64,000 bases of DNA from Paenibacillus lycopersici (GCF_010119935.1 NZ_CP048209.1:1917501-1981500); one strand, 5' to 3'. Shown: positions 52,015 through 61,763, counted from the first letter of the stretch. Translations and numbers: made by a program. The notes: generated from the letters alone by a model not told the origin.

Positions 52015-52902
52015 ATGGTTGAATACTACAGCGCAAGCCGCAAGCTGTTTATCATTCTCAATTATACGGCGCTGACCGCGCTTGCCTTGCTGTGCATCCT
52101 GCCGATCATCAACGTGCTCGCCGTATCGTTCAGCGAGTCGTACTACGTGTCGGCGAATCTGGTGAAGCTGTGGCCGAAGGGCTTCACCTTCCGGTCCTAT
52201 CATTTCGTGGCGGAGACGCCGGAGTTTCTGCGCTCGGTGCTCGTCGCCCTGGAGCGGCTGGCGCTCGGTTCGGCCGTGAATATGCTGCTGACGATCATCG
52301 TCGCCTTCCCGCTCTCCAAGGAGAGCAGCCAATTCCGGTTCCGGACCGGCTACGTATGGCTCTTCGTGTTCACGATTCTGTTCTCCGGCGGCCTGGTGCC
52401 GACGTATATTATCATCAAGGACGTCCATCTGCTCGATTCGATCTGGTCGCTCGTGCTGCCGGGCGCCGTGCCGGTGTTCAACATGATTCTGCTGCTGAAC
52501 TTCTTCCGCTCGCTGCCGAAGGAGATGACCGAGGCGGCGCATATCGACGGCGCGACGCATTGGCAGGTGCTGTGGAGCATCGCCGTGCCGCTGTCCAAGC
52601 CGGCGCTCGCGACGATCGGCCTGTTCACGATGGTCGGGCACTGGAACGAATGGTTCAACGGGCTGATCTACATGAACAAGCCGGAGCATTATCCGCTGGC
52701 CAGTTATTTGCAGACGGTCATCGTGCAGCGCGACATTGCGCTGACGACGGATCCGGTCATGCTGCAGCAGCTGGCGGGCTTGAACAACCGTTCCGTGAAA
52801 GCGGCGCAAATATTCCTCGGCGCGCTCCCGATCTTCCTCGTGTACCCGTTCCTGCAGCGGTACTTCATGTCGGGCATCGTGCTTGGCAGCGTCAAAGAAT
52901 AA
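52015..52902 (+). CDS. Sugar ABC transporter permease (LplC/YtcP-like)
   Basis: 295 residues from the ATG at 52015, with GAGGAGG 10 bases upstream. Six spans, the EAA loop EAAHIDGATHWQVLWSIAVPLS intact, and a ...GLNNRSVKAAQIFLGALPIFLVYPFLQRYFMSGI end typical of the YtcP/LplC group. It is the second channel subunit. A 125-bp gap with a GAGCGATATCCA direct repeat separates it from the sensor kinase. Confidence 0.93.
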   Translation: MVEYYSASRKLFIILNYTALTALALLCILPIINVLAVSFSESYYVSANLVKLWPKGFTFRSYHFVAETPEFLRSVLVALERLALGSAVNMLLTIIVAFPLSKESSQFRFRTGYVWLFVFTILFSGGLVPTYIIIKDVHLLDSIWSLVLPGAVPVFNMILLLNFFRSLPKEMTEAAHIDGATHWQVLWSIAVPLSKPALATIGLFTMVGHWNEWFNGLIYMNKPEHYPLASYLQTVIVQRDIALTTDPVMLQQLAGLNNRSVKAAQIFLGALPIFLVYPFLQRYFMSGIVLGSVKE

Positions 52903-53027
52903 GTAGCGAACAGGCTTCGACAGGAACTTGGCCTTGCACAGCGAACTTAAGTGATGAACGAGACGCGATGCCGAGGAGCGATATCCACGAGCGATATCCA
53001 GGACATACAAGGGCCGGGTGATCATCA

Positions 53028-54812
53028 ATGAACAAGCGGTTCGGCGGAATATTCCCTAAATTGGTCATCGCCTTCCTGGCGGTGATCATTCCTTTGTTTA
53101 TGCTGGGCTTGAAAATGAACCGGATGGGCGAGGAGAGCGTGCGCAGCGAATGGAACAATTCGATGAATTCGCGCACGGTGTTCTACCTGAACACGCTCGA
53201 GCTGGAGTTTCGCCATATTCTCGATATGCTGTCCGAAAATATTAACGACGCGGACTTGTCCCATCTGAGCGTGCTCTCCGGCATCATGTCGCAGTACGAA
53301 TGGTCGGAAACGGTCAAGCGCGTGCAGGAGAAGCTGCGCTTGATCGGAGATTCCAGCCTCTACGCGCAGAACGCCAGCGTTCATCTGCTGACGCTCGGCC
53401 GGACGATCCACGATACGACCGGCGTGTCCGATACGATCGATCCCGCGTACGAAGCCGTCAAGCCGATCGAAGGAGCGGATAATCCTTCGATGGTCGCCTG
53501 GCATGACCGCATCTTCATCCGGCAGCTGTTCCCGAAAGGCTTCGTCGATCCTTCCTATGTGCTCGCCGTCGAGATCAACCGGAGCGAGCTGAAGGATATG
53601 CTCGCCAACATGGCGAATTACGGGGGGGCCGGCGCCGCGATCATTGACCGCGCAGGGCAATGGTTCGTGACGGAATCCGGCGGAGCGGAGGACGAGGGCG
53701 GCGTCACGAAGCAGCTGAAGGCGTTCCTGAAGCAGAAGGAACAGGCAGGGGCGATGAACGGATTAAGCGGCCCGATGAAGCTGAGCGGCGTCGACATGCA
53801 GACGGCCTGCCAATACTCGGTGTCGCTGAACGCGTATTTGTGCCTCTACATTCCGCAGGATCAAATTTTCGGCAAGATCAATTCCTACCGCATGCTCATC
53901 TGGCTGCTGACCGGGGCTTCGATCCTGATCGTGCTGCTCTATTCGCGCTGGATCTTCCGGGCGATCCACAGACCGCTTCGCGAAATGATCTACTCGTTCC
54001 GCCGCGTCGAGGACGGCCGGCTGGAGCAGGTGCCGATGACGAAGGGCAACGACGAATTCCGCTATCTGTATTTGCATTTCAATCGCATGGTGGATCATCT
54101 GAAGACGCTCATTCACGACAATTACGAGCAGAAGCTGCGCGCGAAGCAGGCCCAGATCAAGCAGCTGCAGTCGCAGATCAATCCCCATTTTCTGTACAAC
54201 ACGTACTTCATTCTCTACCGGCTGTCCGAGTTCGGGGATCTGGAGAGCATCGGGCGGTTCAGCCGCTACTTGGGCGAGTATTTCGAATTCATTACCCGCC
54301 ACAAGGAGGATACGATTCCGCTTGAGCTGGAAGTCCGGCATACGCTGACGTACCTGGAAATTCAGAACATGCGGTTTTTCAACCGTTTCGATATCGAGGT
54401 CGAGCCGCTCTCCGACGATTGCCGTTCGATCTACGTGCCGAAGCTGGTGCTTCAACCGATCGTCGAGAACGCGTTCAAATACGGGCTCGAACCGCGCGTC
54501 TCGGGCGGCGTGCTGCGCATGGCGTTCAAGCGGACGGCGGATCGCATGCTGATCGACGTCGAGGACAACGGCGAACAGCTGACCGATGCCCGGCTCGAGA
54601 CGCTTGCGGACAAGCTGAAGCGCACCTGGGCGGAGGACGAGAGCACCGGCATGATCAACGTGCACCGGCGGCTGCGGCTGCTGTGCGGCGAAGAGAGCGG
54701 CATTACGGTGGCGAGAGGCGATGGCGGAGGCTTGAAGGTCACGCTCGCTATCCAGCTGGAGGTTCAGGAAAAAGCGCTGACGGAAGGCGCGGCAACGGAC
54801 AAAACAGCCTAG
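53028..54812 (+). CDS. YesM-type sensor histidine kinase
   Basis: 594 residues. Two membrane spans (about 10-28 and 285-305) flank an extracellular dCache-like domain; then HAMP (about 310-365, HRPLREMIYSFRRVEDGRL), a short coil, the His-kinase motif QINPHFLYN, where the His is phosphorylated, and an ATPase domain with PIVENAFKYGL and STGMINVHRRLRLL. YesM-type kinases sense extracellular carbohydrate signals and pass the phosphate to an AraC-type response regulator, which follows 11 bp on. Confidence 0.92.
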   Translation: MNKRFGGIFPKLVIAFLAVIIPLFMLGLKMNRMGEESVRSEWNNSMNSRTVFYLNTLELEFRHILDMLSENINDADLSHLSVLSGIMSQYEWSETVKRVQEKLRLIGDSSLYAQNASVHLLTLGRTIHDTTGVSDTIDPAYEAVKPIEGADNPSMVAWHDRIFIRQLFPKGFVDPSYVLAVEINRSELKDMLANMANYGGAGAAIIDRAGQWFVTESGGAEDEGGVTKQLKAFLKQKEQAGAMNGLSGPMKLSGVDMQTACQYSVSLNAYLCLYIPQDQIFGKINSYRMLIWLLTGASILIVLLYSRWIFRAIHRPLREMIYSFRRVEDGRLEQVPMTKGNDEFRYLYLHFNRMVDHLKTLIHDNYEQKLRAKQAQIKQLQSQINPHFLYNTYFILYRLSEFGDLESIGRFSRYLGEYFEFITRHKEDTIPLELEVRHTLTYLEIQNMRFFNRFDIEVEPLSDDCRSIYVPKLVLQPIVENAFKYGLEPRVSGGVLRMAFKRTADRMLIDVEDNGEQLTDARLETLADKLKRTWAEDESTGMINVHRRLRLLCGEESGITVARGDGGGLKVTLAIQLEVQEKALTEGAATDKTA

Positions 54813-54823
54813 AGGGGGCAGCC

Positions 54824-56476
54824 ATGTACAGACTGCTGATCGTCGACGACGAACCGATTATCGTGGAGGGCTTGTTCGATAAATTTCTGCAGCTGACGAC
54901 GCATGCGTTCGAAGTGTACAAGGCGTACAACGGCGAAGAGGCGCTCGGGATCGCGAGGCGGGCACGCGTCGACCTGCTGCTGACCGATTTGAAAATGCCC
55001 GGCATGAACGGCTTGGAGCTCCAGCAAGCGGTGCAGCTGCTGTGGCCGAAATGCAAGACGGTCTTCCTGACCGGCCACAGCGATTTCCAATCGATCCAGT
55101 CGTCCATGCGCGGCGGCGCGTTCGATTACGTGCTCAAGATGGAGATGGACGCGAAAATCATCGAAGCCGTCACGCGGGGCGCGGACGCGATCGCCGAAGA
55201 GCATTCGCATGCCCGTCTGCTGAGCGATGCGCGGCACAGATGGACGCAGGCGCTCCCGATCCTGTGCAAGGAATACGTGCTGGAGCTGCTGGAAGGAGAG
55301 CGGACCTCCCCGCAAGGCCGGGCCGCCCGGTTCGCCGAGCTGAGGCTGCCGCTCGACGCCGGCGCCCCGGTGCACTTGGGCATCGGCCGCGTCGATGAAT
55401 GGCAAGGCGACATTCGGCCCGGCGACAAGTCGCTGCTGCTGTACGGCGTCCATAACGTCATCGAGGAGCATTTTGCAGGCGGCTGCCGGATCGTGTTCGT
55501 GACGTACGGCAACGACCGGTTTCTCTGGCTGCTGCAGATGAAGCCGGGGACGGAGCGCGAGACGGCGATGCAGCGCCAGTCGCGCATTCTCGGCATCGTC
55601 GAGTCGGCGCAGACCGCGTGCCGCACGTATCTGAAGCTGCCCTGCTCGTTCGTCGCGGGCTGCGAGCCTTGCTGCTGGGAAGAGCTGCCGCGCAAATTCG
55701 GCCAGCTCGATTTCCTGTTGACGCGGGGGCTGGGCCTGGGGCGCGAAATACTGCTGTCCGATGCCAGCCCGTCGCCTGCGGCGACGAATGACACGGCGGC
55801 GCGGGTACAGGAGCGCGAGGTCACGCAGCTCATGCAGGCGCTCGAGCGGAAAGACGACATCGGCTTCCATCGCCGGCTGGCCGATATTTCATCCGCCATC
55901 GGGGAGACGGAAGCGATTCGTTCCGGCATGGCGCTGACGCTGTTCTATTCGTTGTCCGCATCGTTCCTGCAGCTGATGAACCGCAGCGGCCTGCTGGAAT
56001 CGCTGCCCGAGCGCATCGACATGAACAAGCTGCTCGGCGCGCAGGAGCATGCGGCATGGCGGGACGCCGCGCGCTTCTTCGGCGAGCTGGCGGACCTGAT
56101 CATCGAGAAGGTGGAGGACGAGAGCGGGCGGGAAACGAGCGAGGTCGTGGAGCGGGTGCAGAGCTACGTCCGCGAGCATATCGACGGCGACTTGTCGCTG
56201 GCCAGGCTGTCCGAGATCGTCTTCCTGACGCCGTTCTACCTGTCCCGGCTGTATAAGCAGCAGACGGGCCGCAGCCTGACGGACTACATTACGGAAGTCA
56301 AGCTTGGCATGGCCAAGGAAATGCTCGTATCGACGAACCGCAAAATCTACGAAATCGGCATTCATCTCGGATTCCATTCCTCGCCGTACTTCAATCACTT
56401 CTTCAAGAAGCAGACGAATATGACGCCGCAGGAATACCGCGACACCTGGACGCCGCGGGCGGTCAAGCAGGACTAG
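54824..56476 (+). CDS. YesN-type AraC response regulator
   Basis: 550 residues from the ATG at 54824. Receiver domain: LLIVDDEP, Asp55 in LLLTDLKMPG as phosphate acceptor, then Thr and Lys in FLTGHS and YVLKME. A long middle (130-440) of unknown fold leads to two AraC helix-turn-helix motifs: DGDLSLARLSEIVFLTPFYLSRLYKQQTG and IYEIGIHLGFHSSPYFNHFFKKQT. It likely activates the binding-protein operon upstream. The kinase and regulator lie downstream of the transport genes they probably control. Confidence 0.93.
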   Translation: MYRLLIVDDEPIIVEGLFDKFLQLTTHAFEVYKAYNGEEALGIARRARVDLLLTDLKMPGMNGLELQQAVQLLWPKCKTVFLTGHSDFQSIQSSMRGGAFDYVLKMEMDAKIIEAVTRGADAIAEEHSHARLLSDARHRWTQALPILCKEYVLELLEGERTSPQGRAARFAELRLPLDAGAPVHLGIGRVDEWQGDIRPGDKSLLLYGVHNVIEEHFAGGCRIVFVTYGNDRFLWLLQMKPGTERETAMQRQSRILGIVESAQTACRTYLKLPCSFVAGCEPCCWEELPRKFGQLDFLLTRGLGLGREILLSDASPSPAATNDTAARVQEREVTQLMQALERKDDIGFHRRLADISSAIGETEAIRSGMALTLFYSLSASFLQLMNRSGLLESLPERIDMNKLLGAQEHAAWRDAARFFGELADLIIEKVEDESGRETSEVVERVQSYVREHIDGDLSLARLSEIVFLTPFYLSRLYKQQTGRSLTDYITEVKLGMAKEMLVSTNRKIYEIGIHLGFHSSPYFNHFFKKQTNMTPQEYRDTWTPRAVKQD

Positions 56477-56566
56477 GCGGCGGGCTGCCGGTTGGCCGCT
56501 GCCGCCTTCCTCGCTGTTGTTGATTGCTCGAAACCGATGCGCGATACATATAGCCTTGCAGAACAG

Positions 56567-56603
56567 AGAGAAGACCGCTGCGCGAACGCGCACGGTCTTC
56601 TCT
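56567..56603. terminator. Bidirectional terminator between convergent genes
   Basis: AGAGAAGACCG pairs with CGGTCTTCTCT around an inner GCGCG hairpin. Both ends are TCTCTT-like in their own direction, so it can serve the response regulator and the minus-strand GH172 gene. Confidence 0.75.
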
Positions 56604-56611
56604 TCTGCCGT

Positions 56612-57718
56612 TTATTCGTTGCCCCACAATGTCGGCGAGCTGCCCTTCGCTTGGCGCCAAGCATGCCGCCATTTATGAACGTCCACGACGCCGATCTCGG
56701 GCATGTTGCCCCGCTCCTCCTTCGGCGGAAGCGCCGGGAACGGCTTATGCGGCTCGCTTTGATACCAGTACGCTACGGTCGACAGGTCAAGCGTCAAGCT
56801 GTTGTCGTGGCCGTGCTCGATGCTGGCATGCAGCGATTGCTCGAAGCGAATCGGGTCTTCCAGGAAGAAGCGGTAGCAGTGCGTGCGTCCCATCCAGCCC
56901 AGCTTCGCGGGCACCTTGGCATAGCCGAAGTACGGATGCGCGTACACCTCGTTCGGACACCAGGAGCTGTTGAAGAAATCCTCCGTTCCCGTGCCGTGCA
57001 GGGAGCCCGGCCAATCTTCGCCGTCGATCAGCCACATATCGTCGCCTTCGCCGTACCACATCGGGCCCGGGTTGTCGACAAAGTAGTTGATGCCGACAAA
57101 CTGCCCGCTGCCGACGATATCCGCGAACACGTAGTTATGCTCGGTCGTCGGATTCGCCGATTGCGGCGCGATGACGCTCCACTCGGTCTCCCCTTCATCC
57201 GGGTGAACGCCGGTCACTTCGCGGTTCCACCACGCATGGAATCTGCCTTCCGAGGCAGGGATCGACGGATGCTCCTCGAAATCGATATAGTAATAGAAGC
57301 TGTTGATCGGCTCGCCGGACTGGTTCTCGAGCGTAATGCGCGCGCCGTCGCCGAACGGCATCGGGAAGTAGCAGTTGAACGCTCTTCCGTTGGCAGGCGC
57401 GGCCGCGAGCGGCAGCGATGCGAAATTGTATTCCTCGCCCCAGCCCTGGCCGAAGAAATCGCCGAGCGGGGATTCTACGCTGGGGGATTCTTCGCCGTCC
57501 CAATACATGCGGATGACGGCGTTCCGGCGAATGAACGAGTCGGGCGCATTGACGGTAATCCAGATATGCTTGATCTTGCCGGCTCCGGCAATGACGGCCA
57601 GATCGGCGGTCTCGCCTGCGGCGATTCTAATGAAGTCTGCGTTGCCTCCGGTCCGGTCGTAGCTCGAGATGCGTTTCGTTTTGATGCCCGGCTGCATTTT
57701 GCTAATATTGTCCAACAT
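56612..57718 (-). CDS. GH172 (DUF2961) family glycoside hydrolase
   Basis: 368 residues; AAGGAGGAG lies 7 bases before the ATG at 57718. Two beta domains with DUF2961 features: GAGKIKHIWITVNAPDS, then RMYWDGEESPSVESPLGDFFGQGWG, MPFGDGARITLEN, and the LHGTGTEDFFNSSWCPNE segment carrying likely acidic catalytic residues. Known GH172 enzymes act on fructofuranosides or arabinofuranosides. No signal peptide is seen, so it works inside on imported sugar. It is convergent with the uptake operon and may use its substrate. Confidence 0.87.
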   Translation of the reverse strand: MLDNISKMQPGIKTKRISSYDRTGGNADFIRIAAGETADLAVIAGAGKIKHIWITVNAPDSFIRRNAVIRMYWDGEESPSVESPLGDFFGQGWGEEYNFASLPLAAAPANGRAFNCYFPMPFGDGARITLENQSGEPINSFYYYIDFEEHPSIPASEGRFHAWWNREVTGVHPDEGETEWSVIAPQSANPTTEHNYVFADIVGSGQFVGINYFVDNPGPMWYGEGDDMWLIDGEDWPGSLHGTGTEDFFNSSWCPNEVYAHPYFGYAKVPAKLGWMGRTHCYRFFLEDPIRFEQSLHASIEHGHDNSLTLDLSTVAYWYQSEPHKPFPALPPKEERGNMPEIGVVDVHKWRHAWRQAKGSSPTLWGNE

Positions 57719-58003
57719 ACTTCTGGCTCCTCCTTCTAATAACCTCGTTTGAATTGCTTAACGACGGCGTAACTAGCTTCATTATATAGAACGGGGACGA
57801 GCAAATATTTATCAGAAGCAGCTGTCTTTTTAACAGAGATTGCTTTCATTCGCCCCTGCTGCGGTCGCCGCGAGATCACAATGCATCGCGATGCGGCGGC
57901 GATGGTTGCGGATCGGGAGCGATAGCTTTACAATCAAATGAGCATGAGAAAAATCAGAAATCAAACCGCATATAACCTTATCCCGCGGATAGGTGGTTGC
58001 TTG
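57719..58003. other. Intergenic region upstream of the GH172 gene
   Basis: A 285-bp gap holding the GH172 gene's promoter region and an AT-rich stretch near 57780-57840. No gene or clear operator is seen. Confidence 0.4.
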
Positions 58004-58381
58004 ATGCCGGCAAGCTCGAAAATGTCCGATCTGGCCTTCTTGCTGGAGGATGCACCGGAGAAGCTGCTCCGGGCGGCGCTGATCGATTATTATTTGGAAA
58101 CGCGCAATTTCAAAGCGATCGAGAAGCTGCTGCGCGAAGCGGACGATGCTTCTTCGCCCTGCTCGATCGTCTGGGTATGGGCGATGGACACGGAAGAAGG
58201 CAGCGTCTTCATTCCGGAGCAAGAGATGGCCGCGATCAGGGCGCGGGTTATCGAGCTCGCGTCGTCGGGCGGCGAATATATCGCGGATCCGTACTATTAT
58301 ATGGACAGCAAGCGGGAGGAGCTGATCAGGGCGTATGCGGCGAGTCCGCGCAGCGCGGTCTACGTCGTCCCGCATCCGTGA
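58004..58381 (+). CDS. Hypothetical protein
   Basis: 125 residues from the ATG at 58004, with AGGTGG 7 bases upstream. Helical start MSDLAFLLEDAPEKLLRAALIDYYLETRNFKAIEKLLREADD, then an alpha/beta C-terminus with VWVWAMDTEEGSVFIPEQEMAAIRARV. No family recognised. It lies just before the potassium-transporter gene. Confidence 0.6.
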   Translation: MPASSKMSDLAFLLEDAPEKLLRAALIDYYLETRNFKAIEKLLREADDASSPCSIVWVWAMDTEEGSVFIPEQEMAAIRARVIELASSGGEYIADPYYYMDSKREELIRAYAASPRSAVYVVPHP

Positions 58382-58486
58382 CCGCAGGCGGTGCAGCCGC
58401 CTCAACGGGGCGGGATCGGTCGACAGAACGGTATGCCTCCCAGGCGCTTCGTTCACACAGATGATGAGGGAAGGGAAACCGCATCC

Positions 58487-59851
58487 ATGATCAAACGGCT
58501 GTTAAAAGTATTATCTCCGGCGCAGCTCATCTCGGGCGCCTATTTTATTGTCATCGTGCTTACGGCGCTGCTGCTCATGCTCCCTATCAGCTGGCGGGAA
58601 GGGGCGACGGTCTCGCCGCTCGACGCCTTGTTCACTTCCGTAAGCGCGATTAGCGTGACGGGCCTTACGACCGTGAGCACCGGCGAGACGTTCAACGGCT
58701 TCGGCGTCGCCGTGCTGCTGCTGGCGTTTCAGTTCGGCGCCGTCGGCATCATGACGATCGGCAGCTTCTATTGGATGCTGGTGGGCAAGCATATCGGCTT
58801 ATTGGAGCGCAAGCTCATCATGATCGACCAGAATCAGAACAAGCTGGCGGGCCTCGTCGAGCTGATGCGCATCGTGCTCATACTGACGCTCGCCATCGAG
58901 CTTGTCGGCACCTTGCTGTTCACGGTGTTCATCTATGCGTCCGGTTACACGGATTCGCTCGCGACCGCGGCTTATTACGGCTTGTTTCATTCCATATCCG
59001 CGTTCACGAACGCCGGGTTCGACCTGTTCGGCGACTCGCTGATCCGCTACTCCGACAATGCGCCGGTGCAGGTGCTGACCATGGCGCTGATCGTGCTCGG
59101 CGCGGTCGGGTTTCCCGTGCTGGTCGAGACGTGGCGTTACGTCCGCAGCTGGACGAAGAAGCAGGAAGGGCGCTTCCGGTTCTCGCTGTTTACGAAGCTG
59201 ACGCTCGTGACGCATGCCGTCTTGATCGTCGGCGGGACGATCGGCATCTGGCTGACGGAAGCAGGGAATTCGCTGGCCGGCAAATCGCTGGGCGGCCAGC
59301 TGATGAATGCGCTGGTCTTGTCCATCACCTCGCGCAGCGCCGGCTTGACGACGATCGACATCTCGACGCTGCATCAGGCGACGCTGCTGCTCGTGTCCGG
59401 TCTCATGTTCATCGGCGCAAGCCCGTCGAGCGTCGGCGGCGGCGTACGGACGACGACCGTTGCCGTCATCGCGCTGACCATCGTCATGTTCTTCCGGGGC
59501 GAGACCCAGCCTCGTGCGTTCCGCCGTTCCATAGCGGGCGAGGACGTGCGCAAGAGCTTCGTGTTCTTCACGCTGTCGATCCTGCTGGTCATGGCAGGCG
59601 TCTTCGCCGTGCTCGTCTCGGAAACCCATCATTACGACGTGTCCGCCGCGCTCTTCGAGGTTGCCTCCGCCTTCGGCACTTGCGGGCTGTCGACCGGCAT
59701 AACGGCGGCGCTTCATCCGGCGTCGAAAGTGACGCTGATGCTGCTCATGTTCTTCGGCCGGATCGGGATGTTCCTGTTCATCTCCTTGTTCACGAGCCGG
59801 AGGAAGCAGCCGAACGTCAAGTATCCGGAAGAGAAGCTGATCATCGGCTGA
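58487..59851 (+). CDS. KtrB/TrkH-type potassium transporter
   Basis: 454 residues from the ATG at 58487. Ten or so spans with four pore-loop motifs: SVTGLTTVST, FTNAGFDLFG, SRSAGLTTID and FGTCGLSTGI. The glycines at the centre of each form the selectivity filter of SKT-type channels (KtrB or KtrD). The length is close to B. subtilis KtrB. It moves potassium with sodium coupling or as a channel; the cytosolic KtrA/KtrC gate is not in the window. A preceding frame to 58391 is not needed. Confidence 0.92.
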   Translation: MIKRLLKVLSPAQLISGAYFIVIVLTALLLMLPISWREGATVSPLDALFTSVSAISVTGLTTVSTGETFNGFGVAVLLLAFQFGAVGIMTIGSFYWMLVGKHIGLLERKLIMIDQNQNKLAGLVELMRIVLILTLAIELVGTLLFTVFIYASGYTDSLATAAYYGLFHSISAFTNAGFDLFGDSLIRYSDNAPVQVLTMALIVLGAVGFPVLVETWRYVRSWTKKQEGRFRFSLFTKLTLVTHAVLIVGGTIGIWLTEAGNSLAGKSLGGQLMNALVLSITSRSAGLTTIDISTLHQATLLLVSGLMFIGASPSSVGGGVRTTTVAVIALTIVMFFRGETQPRAFRRSIAGEDVRKSFVFFTLSILLVMAGVFAVLVSETHHYDVSAALFEVASAFGTCGLSTGITAALHPASKVTLMLLMFFGRIGMFLFISLFTSRRKQPNVKYPEEKLIIG

Positions 59852-59928
59852 CCGTTTGTCTTCCGGCAGGCGTCCCATTATAATCAGATGGAATGAATTC
59901 AAGGGCAGGAAGGGAATGGACGCGACAG

Positions 59929-60873
59929 ATGAGTACGCTATATCACGTGCTTGGGGCAAAGCAGTTCGACCGGGAGCAATTGGACAGGCTGTTCGGTTCG
60001 GCGAAAGAAATGGAGCAGGTAGCCGTACGCGGAGGCATCCAGCGTTACCCGAACAAGATTATGAGTACGCTGTTCTTCGAAGCGAGCACGCGGACGCGCT
60101 TCTCGTTCGAATCGGCGATGCATCGGCTCGGCGGCCGCGTCATCGGAACGGAGAACGCCAGCCAGTTCTCGTCGACGATCAAAGGCGAGACGCTGGAGGA
60201 TACGATCCGGATTATCGCCGGCTACAGCGACCTGATCGTCATGCGGCATACGGAGATCGGAGCGGCCAAGCGCGCGGCGGCGGTATCCGGCGTGCCGGTC
60301 ATCAATGCGGGGGACGGCTCGGGAGAGCATCCGACCCAGGCGCTGCTCGACCTGTATACGATTCAGAAGGAATTCGGCGGCATCGACGGCGTCCATATCG
60401 CCATGATCGGCGATTTGACTTACGGCCGGACCGTTCATTCGCTCAGCTATCTGCTGGCGAATTACAAGGATGTCCGCATCTCGTTCGTTTCGCCCGACAA
60501 TGTGCGGATTCCGACCTACGTCAAGCAGTACCTGGAAGAGAAGCGGGTCGCGTACGAGGAATCGTCCGATCTCGAGGCGCTGGCGGGCAGCGCGGACGTG
60601 TTCTACCAGACGCGCATTCAGAAAGAACGGTTCCCTTCCTTGGAGGAATACAGCAAAGCCGAAGGCAAGTTCATTATCGACCGCAAGCTGGTGGACGCGA
60701 TGAAGCGCAATGCGCTTATTCTCCACCCGCTGCCGCGCGCCGGCGAAATCGACACGGAGGTCGACGGCGATCCGCGGGCGGCCTACTTCCGCCAGGCGCA
60801 GAACGGCTTGTACATCCGGATGGCGCTGATCGAGCAATGCCTCGGCGGCGAACGGCAGGGCGGCGAAGGTTAA
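59929..60873 (+). CDS. pyrB: Aspartate carbamoyltransferase catalytic subunit (E. coli-like)
   Basis: 314 residues from the ATG at 59929. Motifs: FEASTRTRFSFESAMHRL (carbamoyl-phosphate site), MRHTEIGAAKRAA, GEHPTQALLDLYT, MIGDLTYGRTVHSLSYLL, and LHPLPR. The order and wording follow E. coli PyrB rather than the B. subtilis type, which carries IRHSEDE and SRVARSN in those places. No pyrI regulatory-subunit gene and no other pyrimidine gene is adjacent, and there is no PyrR-type leader. It catalyses carbamoyl phosphate + aspartate to carbamoyl aspartate. It converges on map across a strong hairpin. Confidence 0.9.
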   Translation: MSTLYHVLGAKQFDREQLDRLFGSAKEMEQVAVRGGIQRYPNKIMSTLFFEASTRTRFSFESAMHRLGGRVIGTENASQFSSTIKGETLEDTIRIIAGYSDLIVMRHTEIGAAKRAAAVSGVPVINAGDGSGEHPTQALLDLYTIQKEFGGIDGVHIAMIGDLTYGRTVHSLSYLLANYKDVRISFVSPDNVRIPTYVKQYLEEKRVAYEESSDLEALAGSADVFYQTRIQKERFPSLEEYSKAEGKFIIDRKLVDAMKRNALILHPLPRAGEIDTEVDGDPRAAYFRQAQNGLYIRMALIEQCLGGERQGGEG

Positions 60874-60924
60874 GGGAAGAACGGCATCATGCGCGTGAGA
60901 ACGCGCGGGAACAAGAAGAACAAG

Positions 60925-60963
60925 AAAAGGCCTTTCCGCAGTCGTTGCGGAAAGGCCTTTTCT
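60925..60963. terminator. Bidirectional terminator between pyrB and map
   Basis: AAAAGGCCTTTCCGCA pairs perfectly with TGCGGAAAGGCCTTTT around GTCGT; T runs on both strands. Confidence 0.92.
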
Positions 60964-61016
60964 GCAGCCGATCGAAGCGGCGGAAGAAGGGCAGCGGGGA
61001 GCTGGCGTTCCCGTGC

Positions 61017-61763
61017 CTACTGCTTGGTCAGGATGATCGGACCGTCATCCGTAATCGCGATCGTATGCTCGTATTGCGCGGACAGGCCGCCGTCGATCGT
61101 GCGCGCGGTCCAGCCGTCGCTGTCGATCTTGCTCTGCCAGGCGCCGGTGTTCAGCATCGGTTCGACCGTCATGACCATGCCCGCTTTCAGCCGGATGCCG
61201 CGTCCCGGAGGTCCATAGTGCGGCACTTGCGGCTCTTCGTGCATGTCCTGGCCGATGCCGTGACCGATAAAGTCGCGGACGACGGAGAAGCCGTTGCTCT
61301 CGGCGTACTTCTGAATGGCGTTGGAGACATCGCCGATCCGGTTGCCGACGACGGCCTGCTCGATGCCTTTATACATCGACGCTTCCGTGACGGCCAGAAG
61401 CTTCGCCGCTTGCTCGGAGACGTTGCCGACCGGATAGGACCACGCGGAGTCCGCGAGCCAGCCGTTCAGATTGACGACCATGTCGATCGTGACGATGTCG
61501 CCGTCCTTCAGCGGCACCGCGGAAGGGAAGCCGTGGCAGATCACGTCGTTGACGGACGCGCAGGTCGCGTACGCATAGCCCTTGTAGCCTTTCTGTTCCG
61601 GCGTCGCGCCATGCTGCTTCAGGAATTTCTCGACGAATTGGTCGATTTCGTTCGTCGTGATTCCCGGCCGGATCAGTTTCTTGATTTCGCGGTGGCAGGC
61701 CGCCAGGATTTCGCCGGCTTTGCGCATTTGTTCGATTTCGTCTTTGGTTTTTAGAATAATCAT
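61017..61763 (-). CDS. map: Methionine aminopeptidase, type I
   Basis: 248 residues; AGAGGTGTGAC precedes the ATG. The five metal ligands are in their usual blocks: Asp in DIVTIDMVVN, Asp in WLADSAWSYPVG, His in FIGHGIGQDMHEEPQVPHYG, Glu in MVMTVEPMLN, and Glu in SAQYEHTIAI. No N-terminal zinc-finger extension. It removes the starting Met from new proteins. The gene is alone; a promoter is seen upstream. Confidence 0.95.
   Translation of the reverse strand: MIILKTKDEIEQMRKAGEILAACHREIKKLIRPGITTNEIDQFVEKFLKQHGATPEQKGYKGYAYATCASVNDVICHGFPSAVPLKDGDIVTIDMVVNLNGWLADSAWSYPVGNVSEQAAKLLAVTEASMYKGIEQAVVGNRIGDVSNAIQKYAESNGFSVVRDFIGHGIGQDMHEEPQVPHYGPPGRGIRLKAGMVMTVEPMLNTGAWQSKIDSDGWTARTIDGGLSAQYEHTIAITDDGPIILTKQ

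Noticed and set aside
51160..53028. Minus-strand frame of 622 codons
   Set aside because: Opposite two permease genes; shadow frame rich in His, Arg and Glu.
59852..59928. PyrR-type attenuator or leader before pyrB
   Set aside because: The gap is only 77 bp and has no terminator or anti-terminator structure.
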